19,570 nucleotides of DNA from the NCBI GenBank assembly GCA_026770615.1, contig MU631476.1, positions 226,631 to 246,200 on the forward strand, written 5' to 3'. Below the pieces are notes generated by a model. The model saw nothing but the letters and a program-made list of their open reading frames with translations, ran no database searches and was not told where the DNA came from. Shown one piece after another: positions 8,806-15,621 of this stretch (position 1 is its first letter; the number at the start of each line of letters is the position of its first letter). This stretch comes from Pavlovales sp. CCMP2436 (taxonomy: Eukaryota; Haptophyta; Pavlovophyceae; Pavlovales). Made by a program: the position numbers and the translations under genes.

Positions 8806-8886
8806 GTCCCTGTTAGCGCGCCTGTGTCTATTTTGATCCTATAATATTATAGGGTTGGGTAGGTTTTGGGTCATGACAGTTTAGAA

Positions 8887-8918
8887 TTATAGGGAATCGA
8901 GATCGAATTATAGGGTCG
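8887..8918 (+). repeat. 32-bp perfect inverted repeat, left arm
   Basis: Starts TTATAGGGAATCGAG and ends TTATAGGGTCG; its exact reverse complement is at 10217-10248. Weaker similarity extends leftwards to about 8855 (GGGTAGG...GACAGTTT). TTATAGGG recurs at about 8847, 8887, 8908 and 8930, a short tandem-like array. Confidence 0.85.
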
Positions 8919-8930
8919 TCTAAGAAATTA

Positions 8931-9047
8931 TAGGGTCTAGGTGGAGTCGAGGTAGGGTCTAGGTGGAGTCGGGGTGGAGTCGAGGTAGGGCCGGGCTTGA
9001 TTTCGAGATAGACTGGGTGGAGGTGGGAGGGGTGGAGGTAGGAGGGG
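8931..9047. repeat. GGTAGGGTCTAGGTGGAGTC minisatellite-like tract
   Basis: Interleaved units of GGGTCTAGGTGGAGTC and GGGGTGGAGTCGAGGTAGGG, then GGGTGGAGGTGGGAGG and GGGTGGAGGTAGGAGG, fill the space between the inverted-repeat arm and hairpin repeat copy B. The units are strongly purine-biased on the plus strand. Confidence 0.7.
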
Positions 9048-9123
9048 TGCACCAGGACAGTTTCGTTTTCTCGGGCTCTTTGGAAACTGTCCTGAGGCCT
9101 CGGGCGAGAAAGGCGGGTCTGAA
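9048..9123. repeat. Hairpin-bearing direct repeat, copy B
   Basis: Second copy of the 8722-8805 repeat. Here the stem is longer and perfect: AGGACAGTTTC pairs with GAAACTGTCCT around a 17-nt loop. Half of this stem also appears beside the right 32-bp arm (AAAACTGTCCTGACACC, 10252-10268). Confidence 0.75.
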
Positions 9124-9153
9124 GTAAGTCCGCTCATTTAAGATTTTTGTATG

Positions 9154-9367
9154 GGAATCTTGCTCGCTCAAATATGACTCCTTTTGGCCTTTTTCGAGTG
9201 CGTGCGGGTTTATATAAACTTCTAAAATAGATCTAGAGAAATAAAGGTTGTTCAAAGAAAAATAAAACACGAATATAATTCTTCATGGGCCCTGGCGGCT
9301 ACTTCCCAGCTGCGCGCACGCACGCGAAAAGTCCCAAAAGGAGTCATATTTGAGCGAGCGGGATTCT
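9154..9367. repeat. Long inverted repeat with a perfect 26-bp core
   Basis: Arms at about 9154-9209 and 9314-9367. The core GCTCGCTCAAATATGACTCC + TTTTGG (9162-9187) has its exact inverse at 9334-9359, and similarity continues inward through a CGCACGC block with a few mismatches. The spacer is about 105-145 bp and AT-rich (ATAGATCTAGAGAAATAAAGG and onward). Confidence 0.8.
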
Positions 9368-9479
9368 CGTCGCGCGATCATATTTGAATACCTTTACACT
9401 CGGCGATCTCGTGCGAAAAATCATTTTTGATCGCGACATCGGCTACGAAGCGCATATGACGGACCTCCATTTATCTACC

Positions 9480-9545
9480 TCGATATTGCTCGATCTTGCT
9501 CGATCTTTATATATCTTTCTCGACCTTTATAGATCTTGCACGACT
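9480..9545. repeat. TCGATCTTGC / CTCGACCTTTATA degenerate tandem array
   Basis: Successive units CTCGATATTGCTCGATCTTGCTCGATCTTTATATATC, then CTCGACCTTTATAGATCTTGCACGAC. The same vocabulary (CTTGCTCGACCCTATAA, TCTCGACCCTATAA) recurs at 10180-10248 on the far side of the fibre-like fragment. Confidence 0.6.
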
Positions 9546-9547
9546 CA

Positions 9548-9990
9548 TCACGGTTCGTTTCCTCGTGGGTCGTCCTCCTCGACTGTAGAATCCACGTACA
9601 CCACGCCACGCATCTCTTTTCCAGCATATTCATCTTGTTTAGTAAGTATGAAAAGCTGAACAAGCGAAGGTGTAACACAGCGATCAATAACGACTTTGTG
9701 GACGTTATAGATGACCGTCTTATGCATTGTTGCTTTGAAGAAGAGCCCCGAGTCGCTGTTCGTGGCTGAGCACATCAAAAATCCTGTTGCTGTGTGCTGG
9801 TTTTGCATGCGGATATTATCAATGTTGTAATCTCCCGTGAGTCCTAGGGTAATGTCAGCGCTCTCACGTGCGAGGGTCGCGTTCTCGACATGATTGCTAC
9901 GAAACTGCGAAAACGAGATACCTTTGCGATTCTCGAACATTATTGCTATATCATTAAATGAGATTTTTTGTTTGAACTGAAAAACGCGTA
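9548..9990 (-). pseudogene. Viral tail-fibre/structural-protein-like fragment, 5' truncated
   Basis: The frame runs about 147 codons from about 9990 to a TGA at 9548. It begins KISFNDIAIMFENRKG then ISFSQFRS. The doublet ISFxDIxxxF followed shortly by (P/G)ISxSxFR is a motif known from phage tail-fibre-type proteins and from structural proteins of large algal viruses. The rest (DITLGLTGDYNIDNIRMQNQ, GLFFKATMHKTVIYNVHKVV) is Asn/Thr-rich and beta-like, and it ends acidic. No ATG lies close upstream in frame: the frame continues into the CACAC/ATCGG repeat tract, so the natural 5' end has probably been lost or rearranged. An internal ATG at 9940 would remove the first half of the motif. Codon use is AT-richer than the host genes, matching the viral block to the right. 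Confidence 0.5.
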
Positions 9991-10009
9991 CACCTCCATT
10001 CGCGAGTCT

Positions 10010-10180
10010 CCATCCCACACCCCCGGGACCCACATCGGCTACGAACGCACACATCAGCTACAAGCGCACACATCGCACACATCGCGACATCGGCCCCAAG
10101 GCACACACCCCTGCACACACCCCCGGGACCCACTACATCTACATCGACCACACATCGCACACACCGGGCCCCTATATAAT
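10010..10180. repeat. CACA/ATCG-rich tandem repeats
   Basis: CACACCCCCGGGACCCAC occurs twice (about 10015-10032 and 10115-10132) inside runs of CACATCG and CACACATCGC. ACATCGGCTACGAA here (about 10034) is also found at 9437, so related repeat sequence flanks both sides of the fibre-like fragment. Confidence 0.65.
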
Positions 10181-10216
10181 CTTGCTCGACCCTATAAAAT
10201 ACTACTAAATCTGTCT

Positions 10217-10248
10217 CGACCCTATAATTCGATCTCGATTCCCTATAA
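10217..10248 (-). repeat. 32-bp perfect inverted repeat, right arm
   Basis: Exact reverse complement of 8887-8918. Similarity continues to about 10277 (AACTGTCCTGACACCTACCCTACC mirrors the left flank with small gaps). The two arms enclose about 1.3 kb that contains the fibre-like fragment and the inner inverted repeat. Confidence 0.85.
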
Positions 10249-10468
10249 ATCTAAAACTGTCCTGACACCTACCCTACCTTGGCAAAACTCGGGCAACCGG
10301 AGGCCTGGGGAGGCGTGGCAGGACCCTAGAGGCAGGCACTAGGCCGGGGTACCCATATCGGACCATTTATCGTCGTGCCAGGCCACTTTGAAAAAAACAC
10401 CAAATGGCCTAAGGGCCCTTAGGGAAAAGTTGATTTTTTGAAATCGAGTTAGCGCGAGCCAGAGGTCG

Positions 10469-11491
10469 ATGTGGACAGCGGTGGCGGCCATGAAGATCGT
10501 CAGGAGGACGGGGACGATCGATCTGGAGCCTTGGCGAGTACTGGACCTTCCGCGACTCCCTAGAGAACCGAAAAATATATACAACGCGTTTCTAGATGCA
10601 GGTGTGTATGATGACGTTCTCAACAATGTGTGTGGGCAACCGGCATTGAATCGCTCTATAATCCCAGCGCGATTGGTGCCGCCGATGCTAAGCGGGAGAG
10701 ATCGCCCCTCAAACAGTAACACAACACAGGGTTTCGTAAATCCTCGGGGGGCCGTCTCAGGCGGACGAGGCGACCAGGTGTTCTACTCCCGGGTACCCCC
10801 AACCGTTCAAGGACCCCCAGTAATCCCAAATTCCAGCGGTGTGCTGCCACCCGACCAACGCACCCAGCCACCATACGTTTCACCAGTGGTACAAGGTTTC
10901 CAGGCGAATCCTGCAGTCGGTGTAGCACCATTAAGACCGCCATCGGCTCCTACGACTACACTTCGACCTCTGTTTGGTCCACCTCAACCAATTGATTTTA
11001 TGAGATTCCAGCAGGGCTCGTCATCGTCTCAGACGGCCCAGACGGCTCAGACGGCTCTACCGCGACAGCCGCAGCAGCCACCCCCTCTGGCCTTCATACC
11101 TACTACGCTCCCCGTGGCTGGACCAAAGATGCCTTCTTCGCCCTCTACGCCCCCTGCGTCATACGAAACTGGCTCGTCACGAGGTTCTGGATCTAGGTCG
11201 GGCAGTCGACCGGCAGGGGTGAACAAACAAGGTCTGATGGCCAGGCAGGCCGAAATTGAGAGGCTGAATATAGACTTTACCGCAGCTGATTACGCGACAA
11301 TGAGGATTCTTAGCGACCGACGGAATTTCCAACCAAGGAGTCCATCCGAGGAAGAGGAACAGAGGCAACGATTCGTAAACTACCCCGATTTATTGAGGCC
11401 TATAATGGATCGATATGGAGACATGCAGTCTATACGCGCACGAATCGCAGTCAGAGCGGTCTACGGTGTGCATAAGAGTATGGTTCCTTAG
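10469..11491 (+). CDS. Pro-rich viral-block protein, 340 aa, function unknown
   Basis: ATG at 10469, with an alternative ATG seven codons later; stop TAG at 11489. The N-terminal ~60 residues look folded (LPREPKNIYNAFLDAGVYDDVLNNV). Residues ~75-250 are a disordered Pro/Gln/Ser/Thr tract with short repeats (QTAQTAQTA, SGSRSGSRP). The C-terminal ~90 residues are again charged and helical (ARQAEIERLNIDFTAADYATM, SPSEEEEQRQRF). I do not recognise it. It is the first gene of the plus-strand viral run, intron-free, and its stop is followed 6 nt later by GATCAAAAAA. A virion or scaffold-like role is possible from the layout but is only a guess. An ordinary host protein is less likely given its neighbours and 3' motif. 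Confidence 0.6.
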   Translation: MWTAVAAMKIVRRTGTIDLEPWRVLDLPRLPREPKNIYNAFLDAGVYDDVLNNVCGQPALNRSIIPARLVPPMLSGRDRPSNSNTTQGFVNPRGAVSGGRGDQVFYSRVPPTVQGPPVIPNSSGVLPPDQRTQPPYVSPVVQGFQANPAVGVAPLRPPSAPTTTLRPLFGPPQPIDFMRFQQGSSSSQTAQTAQTALPRQPQQPPPLAFIPTTLPVAGPKMPSSPSTPPASYETGSSRGSGSRSGSRPAGVNKQGLMARQAEIERLNIDFTAADYATMRILSDRRNFQPRSPSEEEEQRQRFVNYPDLLRPIMDRYGDMQSIRARIAVRAVYGVHKSMVP

Positions 11492-11497
11492 GTCTAT

Positions 11498-11507
11498 GAT
11501 CAAAAAA
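11498..11507 (+). terminator. Stop-proximal GATC-A motif (gene 10469-11491)
   Basis: GATCAAAAAA begins 6 nt after the TAG. It belongs to a set found after five viral-block genes. A second tract, AGGATGAAAATCAAAAAA, follows twice within 11512-11556. A role in RNA 3'-end formation is inferred from position. Confidence 0.4.
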
Positions 11508-11550
11508 GAAAGGATGAAAATCAAAAAAAAAAAAAAAAGGATGAAAATCA

Positions 11551-11562
11551 AAAAAATATATA
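11551..11562 (+). promoter_or_regulatory. Viral-type promoter box AAAAAATATATA
   Basis: The box ends 25 nt before the ATG at 11588. The same 12-mer ends 26 nt before the ATG of the paralogue at 13859. Matching sequence and spacing in front of two paralogous genes supports a TATA-like late promoter. Confidence 0.6.
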
Positions 11563-11587
11563 GTGCAGTATCATAAACCTGATCAAA

Positions 11588-13033
11588 ATGGCCAACGTAT
11601 TCGGAAGGCTTAAAACCACTTCGCTGGTGACGGTTGATTCTTATACGGTTGAAACGTCTTCGATCACCGATTTAAGCTATACAGCGGCTGAATTACCACA
11701 GAATCAAACCCGTGATATTACGAAAATAATAAAGAAAAAAATACCAATTGTTACGGGAATCGAAGAGCATGTGTTTCCATTCGACAGTTCACTTTTTAAC
11801 GATCCACTTCTCTACGTGGCTGAGACGGTACTTTCTCCAACGATCGGTACGACTCTGACAAAGGCTATCGGGGTGCAGTGGGGCTTCTCAAAGGCAAAGC
11901 AAATCGCAGAAGGATGTATCTTCGTTCTGGGTGATACACAGCAGCTGGAATCAGAGGCTCTTTTAAACCCACAGAAGAGCACTTTCACTGTAAATTGCAT
12001 TGTACCGTCGGCTACCGTTGCAGAGAGCACATACAGCGTGACAGTTTATAAGTATATTCCTGGCTATACAGCACAGCGCGTTTTCACCTGGACTTCGCTT
12101 GACACCCCCGAGGCGGTGTGTACCAAGTGGAAAGCTGTTATGGAGCCATACGTGACCTTCGGTGGAACATCGAGTAGCTTTGGGCACGCCGTGCTTTCGT
12201 ACGATCGTGGAACCGGAAAATACATTGGATCCTTCGATCCCGATACAGCATGGGGTGGCTCTCTCTTCACGCTTTACTATGAGATCTACCGCTATACTGG
12301 CAGCGATGACGCCTCGAAAGTGAATCTGGGGTTATACACATCTCCTACACTTAATTTGTTCTGGAATTACTCGATGGCAAAACGATCCTTTCCACTCGTC
12401 GCAAAACCGGCATATAGTCGTCTCGGGGTCGTTGTCGACTCCAAACAGCGTATTAGCGTTGAAGTACTTGCCACAGGTTCACAGGGTCTCAATAGAAGGC
12501 CGATTAAATTTGACATTACACGGTTTCACGATGAATTCAACAGCAATCTCAGTTTTTTCAATCCAGCAATTGCGTATACGATGATATTTTCTAACTCGGA
12601 TATCGTGTACGACATTCTATTCTTCGCAGGTAGCACACAGGTCGCGGTTGACCCCGAGGCGCCCTCAAACATCGCGTTTTTTTCGCAGGTATATAAGCCT
12701 GTTATTCGTATATGCGGGGGTGTTCTCGTAAATAGCATCTACACGGGCGTCATTAGTCCAATTTCACGTATTTCTGTAATTACAAACAAAACAAGAGCTC
12801 TTGGACTTGATGATTTTATAGAAAAGCGTTTACCCACATCCATCGGGCATAATTCATTCTTTTCGGGTGATGTAATTGCCCGATCTAGCAACGGTGAATC
12901 CTACAACATCGTCGATAATCTGGTGCTATTGAACTCGGAGCTGCTGACCACTGAAGCTGTTACGATTCTATCCTGTATTGCCGCGGAAGACTCGTGGATT
13001 GTAAGTACTGACAACGTACACACACCATTTTAG
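11588..13033 (+). CDS. Fibre/spike-like protein A, N-terminal 481 aa, ends at an in-frame TAG
   Basis: ATG at 11588 is set by the promoter box and by the N-terminal octapeptide MANVFGRL shared with the paralogue at 13859. The protein is Ser/Thr/Tyr/Val-rich with a beta-strand rhythm throughout and no membrane segment or signal peptide. Residues ~55-440 have no family I recognise. The final ~30 residues (LLTTEAVTILSCIAAEDSWIVSTDN) align with residues ~10-35 of protein B (EGQAVNLLTCTATSSSWLVETEN). The frame is then stopped by TAG at 13031-13033 but remains open beyond it for 253 codons that complete the homology. The intact product would be about 734 aa. I infer a virion fibre or host-attachment protein. 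The stop may be a disabling mutation, a sequencing error or a read-through site. Confidence 0.65.
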   Translation: MANVFGRLKTTSLVTVDSYTVETSSITDLSYTAAELPQNQTRDITKIIKKKIPIVTGIEEHVFPFDSSLFNDPLLYVAETVLSPTIGTTLTKAIGVQWGFSKAKQIAEGCIFVLGDTQQLESEALLNPQKSTFTVNCIVPSATVAESTYSVTVYKYIPGYTAQRVFTWTSLDTPEAVCTKWKAVMEPYVTFGGTSSSFGHAVLSYDRGTGKYIGSFDPDTAWGGSLFTLYYEIYRYTGSDDASKVNLGLYTSPTLNLFWNYSMAKRSFPLVAKPAYSRLGVVVDSKQRISVEVLATGSQGLNRRPIKFDITRFHDEFNSNLSFFNPAIAYTMIFSNSDIVYDILFFAGSTQVAVDPEAPSNIAFFSQVYKPVIRICGGVLVNSIYTGVISPISRISVITNKTRALGLDDFIEKRLPTSIGHNSFFSGDVIARSSNGESYNIVDNLVLLNSELLTTEAVTILSCIAAEDSWIVSTDNVHTPF

Positions 13034-13792
13034 GTTATCTCGACGCCGGCTTATAATCCAACGGTTGTGAACGCTTTAAATAAGGTATCGCCGGCCTTTA
13101 CTAATCAGACCGCTATAGCAACGGACCCAAATTGGCCGATCACAACGGGGTGGAGAGCATCACAGAGCTCGATTTATCAGAACTATAGTGCCTTCATCGG
13201 ATGGAAATCCGTCGACCGTATAGACAACACGTACTGGGCAAGCGCTGAGACCTCTTACTCGGCAAGTGGTGTCGGAAATCAGTGGGTACACATGGAATTT
13301 CCTTCAGCTGTAAAAATGGTTTCACATACGATGAATCCAGTTAACACGCTTAATACTGGTGTGCCGCTTCAATGGACCCTCTCGGGTTCAAACAATAACT
13401 CGACGTTCGTAAGCGTGGAAACGTTTCAATTTAATTCATGGCAAGCAAACAAGAAAGAGACCTTCGTAACCACGAACAGTCATGTAGCTTACAAGTACTG
13501 GAGGATCACTATTACACTTATACGAACAGCGGGGGCGGCAATTCACGCTGTACTTTATGAGCTAGCCTTCAATACTGGTTGGTCCATCGGGTTGCCTTCA
13601 CTTCTGACAGCTCAGCCAATCGACCTTACATCCTTCAAGCTGGTGCTGGCTAACGCTTATGGTGAGATTCTCGATTTAACCGACACACCGGTAGACTGGC
13701 AGTTCAATATCATGCTAATAAAAAATAGTAAGGTTGTAAACAGCGGACTGTATAACCTCTCGCTCGCGAACGGCATTTCTAAATTGATCTAA
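13034..13792 (+). CDS. Fibre/spike-like protein A, C-terminal part beyond the TAG (discoidin-like domain)
   Basis: In the same frame as 11588-13033, with no ATG near the beginning, so it can hardly be an independent gene. About 13139-13580 has the pattern of a discoidin/F5-8 type C galactose-binding-like domain: GWRASQSS, a solvent-exposed WKSVDRIDNTYWAS, WVHMEFPSAVKM, PLQWTLSGSNNNSTF, and a YKYWRITI strand. The last ~65 residues (QPIDLTSFKLVLANAYGE, then WQFNIMLIKNSKVVNSGLY) form a module shared with protein B. Discoidin-like folds usually bind glycans, which fits receptor attachment; the target is unknown. TAA at 13790 is followed 3 nt later by GATC. Confidence 0.65.
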   Translation, partial: VISTPAYNPTVVNALNKVSPAFTNQTAIATDPNWPITTGWRASQSSIYQNYSAFIGWKSVDRIDNTYWASAETSYSASGVGNQWVHMEFPSAVKMVSHTMNPVNTLNTGVPLQWTLSGSNNNSTFVSVETFQFNSWQANKKETFVTTNSHVAYKYWRITITLIRTAGAAIHAVLYELAFNTGWSIGLPSLLTAQPIDLTSFKLVLANAYGEILDLTDTPVDWQFNIMLIKNSKVVNSGLYNLSLANGISKLI

Positions 13793-13795
13793 ATT

Positions 13796-13806
13796 GATCT
13801 AAATTG
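13796..13806 (+). terminator. Stop-proximal GATC motif (fibre gene A)
   Basis: TAA-ATT-GATCTAAATTG: GATC begins exactly 3 nt after the stop. The last codons and this site together form three tandem TTGATCTAAA-like units. Confidence 0.4.
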
Positions 13807-13820
13807 TGCTAAGTATAAAA

Positions 13821-13832
13821 AAAAAATATATA
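13821..13832 (+). promoter_or_regulatory. Viral-type promoter box AAAAAATATATA
   Basis: The identical 12-mer to 11551-11562, extended to TATATATAC, ends 26 nt before the ATG at 13859. Confidence 0.6.
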
Positions 13833-13858
13833 TACAACCCTCACATAAAGCTGTTAAA

Positions 13859-14746
13859 ATGGCTAACGTATTCGGACGCCTTACAATTACAGAGGGACAA
13901 GCCGTCAACTTATTAACATGCACAGCAACATCGTCCTCATGGCTTGTAGAAACTGAGAATACACCCGGAGAAATGATGCAGTGTCTCGTCTCACCATCTT
14001 TATCCCTGGATAGTTTAAATGTTTTCACAGTTGACTCGCCTACTTTTACTAATAACGTGAACATTATCACCGTACCAAAGTCATGGAGGAACACAGACGG
14101 ATGGAGACTAGTAACCTCAAGCACTTTTCAGAACAACCCTCTATACGCGGCAAATGCAGCGATGGATAAACGTGTCGACACGTGGTGGGGCTCTTCCGAG
14201 AATACGTATACGAGTGCAGGGGTGGGCTCACAGCATATAACGATCGAGTACCCGTTCGCAGTTAAAATGTCGTCCTTCAGATTTGCCGGATCGACTCGCT
14301 ACCCAGGGACCACGGCCCCAACGCAGTGGACGCTACAAGCGTCGAACGACACAAATTTCACCATTCTCGAGTCATATTCGAAGACAAACTGGGCTACAAA
14401 TGTAACGGCCTCGTTTCCGGTGACCGTTGCTCACGAGCCGTTTAGATTTTATATACTCGTCGTATCGCAAGTCACCGCAAACGGGACCGATGCCACTTAT
14501 TTGACGATCCCAGATCTGACGTTCACAACGATAAATCCTATAGATCTCCATTTGATGTCTGCCCGGTTCGTTACGTCCTCCTCATTCGAAATAACAATCG
14601 GTGATGGTTCTGGACGTCCCCATAACATGCTTAGCTCCCCTCTAAATGCTTGGGATTTCACTATTATTCTGATTAAAAAATCTGGCCAAACGGTAAACTC
14701 GGGGCTTTATCGTCTGACTAGTAGCGGTATCACCAAATTAAGCTAA
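13859..14746 (+). CDS. Fibre/spike-like protein B, 295 aa, discoidin-like
   Basis: The start is fixed by the promoter box and by MANVFGRL, whose codons are also nearly identical to those of gene A. Residues ~10-35 match the segment just before the TAG in protein A. Residues ~79-225 are the discoidin-like domain (DGWRLVTSSTFQNN, DKRVDTWWGSSENTYTSAGVG, ITIEYPFAVKM, TQWTLQASNDTNFTI, FRFYILVV). Residues ~230-295 are the shared C-terminal module (NPIDLHLMSARFV, WDFTIILIKKSGQTVNSGLYRL). It equals protein A with ~430 central residues removed, which suggests a short and a long fibre built on one anchor. No signal peptide or membrane segment. TAA is followed 3 nt later by GATC. Role in attachment is inferred. 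Confidence 0.7.
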   Translation: MANVFGRLTITEGQAVNLLTCTATSSSWLVETENTPGEMMQCLVSPSLSLDSLNVFTVDSPTFTNNVNIITVPKSWRNTDGWRLVTSSTFQNNPLYAANAAMDKRVDTWWGSSENTYTSAGVGSQHITIEYPFAVKMSSFRFAGSTRYPGTTAPTQWTLQASNDTNFTILESYSKTNWATNVTASFPVTVAHEPFRFYILVVSQVTANGTDATYLTIPDLTFTTINPIDLHLMSARFVTSSSFEITIGDGSGRPHNMLSSPLNAWDFTIILIKKSGQTVNSGLYRLTSSGITKLS

Positions 14747-14749
14747 AAA

Positions 14750-14774
14750 GATCCAAAAAAAAAGATCAAAAATA
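14750..14774 (+). terminator. Stop-proximal double GATC-A motif (fibre gene B)
   Basis: TAA-AAA-GATC begins exactly 3 nt after the stop, runs into nine A residues and is followed by a second GATCAAAAA at 14764. The A-rich end (AATAATAAAG) also lies about 20 nt before the lipase ATG, so the same tract may serve as the lipase promoter. Confidence 0.4.
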
Positions 14775-14797
14775 ATAAAGCCAATTAACATAGTGCG

Positions 14798-15451
14798 ATG
14801 CAGGAAGATAATTTTAAGCGAAGCGCGATAGACCTCGCGCGAGCTTCTTACCTTCCGCTAGACCAAGCGGCGACCTTTGGCGATACCTTGGGGTTCAAGC
14901 TCGACACGCAATTATCACAAGCCGACACGCTCGTCTATACCGATAAAAGGACGGGGCAGCCGACCATTGTTCACCGAGGATCTACAACGCCCCGAGATTT
15001 CCCAGTGGACGACGCCCTAATCGCGTTCGGCAGCGGCAGGGAAACACAGAGACAACGTCGTGCCCGAGAGATCACTGCTGCGGCCGAGGCGAAATATAAC
15101 AAGCCCTCAAATTCGACTGGGCACTCGCTTGGTGGACGCCTGGCCGAGCGGTCGGGATCCCGGGGCTCCATCGTGACTTTCAACAAGGCCGCTGGTCTAG
15201 GCGACATTCCCAATTTCAACTTTACCGGGCGAAGTCAGCCGCAAATTCAAAATGGGACGAGACAGACCGATGTGCGGACCCGCCTGGACCCTATTTCGGC
15301 GCTGTCTAGTCTTGGTGGTCGACGAGGTCAAGCCCCGCTCGTGGAGGTCCCGCAAACAGTGTATGCAAACCGCTTCCTGCCGGGTCCTGTTCGGCTGTTT
15401 GTGAATAGCGTGAAGGCCCACAGCATGAAGAATTTAAAGCAAAGTCGGTGA
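14798..15451 (+). CDS. Class-3-type lipase / alpha-beta hydrolase, 217 aa
   Basis: ATG at 14798, 51 nt after fibre gene B. The active-site layout of a lipase-3 family enzyme is visible: an oxyanion-region VHRGST at residues ~58-63, the nucleophile elbow GHSLGG with Ser110, a plausible acid Asp164 in RLDPIS, and a C-terminal His208 in KAHSM. SIVTFNKAAG after the elbow is typical of viral versions of this fold. Lipases of this type are recurrent accessory genes in polinton-like viruses and related algal viruses, where they may act on host membrane lipid at entry or exit. At 217 residues it is compact compared with cellular enzymes, and it has no signal peptide or membrane segment. The triad appears intact, so it could be active. 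It lacks the GATC motif after its stop and ends convergent with minus-strand genes. Confidence 0.75.
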   Translation: MQEDNFKRSAIDLARASYLPLDQAATFGDTLGFKLDTQLSQADTLVYTDKRTGQPTIVHRGSTTPRDFPVDDALIAFGSGRETQRQRRAREITAAAEAKYNKPSNSTGHSLGGRLAERSGSRGSIVTFNKAAGLGDIPNFNFTGRSQPQIQNGTRQTDVRTRLDPISALSSLGGRRGQAPLVEVPQTVYANRFLPGPVRLFVNSVKAHSMKNLKQSR

Positions 15452-15621
15452 AACCGTGTAAAGTAGGGCTCGCTGAGTACCACTCTGGTAACAACATCGG
15501 GAAGAACGAGTGCTTATTGACGTGTTTGGCCTCTTGTTTGACCTCGTGCTTAAGGCACTTGTAGTCGCACTGCATTTATATGATAAGCTGCGATATTTTT
15601 TTTACTTTTTTTTTGATCTTT
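15452..15621. other. Convergent intergenic region of the viral block
   Basis: Separates the plus-strand lipase from the minus-strand pair. It holds a T-rich tract on the plus strand (15596-15621), which is the 3' GATC-A motif of the minus-strand gene, and no other recognisable feature. Confidence 0.5.
15609..15621 (-). terminator. Stop-proximal GATC-A motif (gene 15622-15972)
   Basis: On the minus strand the stop reads TGA-AAA-GATC followed by nine A, then GTAAAAAAAATATCG. GATC again begins exactly 3 nt after the stop. Confidence 0.45.

Noticed and set aside
8881..9060. Repeat cluster considered as a CRISPR array
   Set aside because: Units are irregular in length, interleaved and purine-biased, without unique spacers of constant length, and the genome is eukaryotic.
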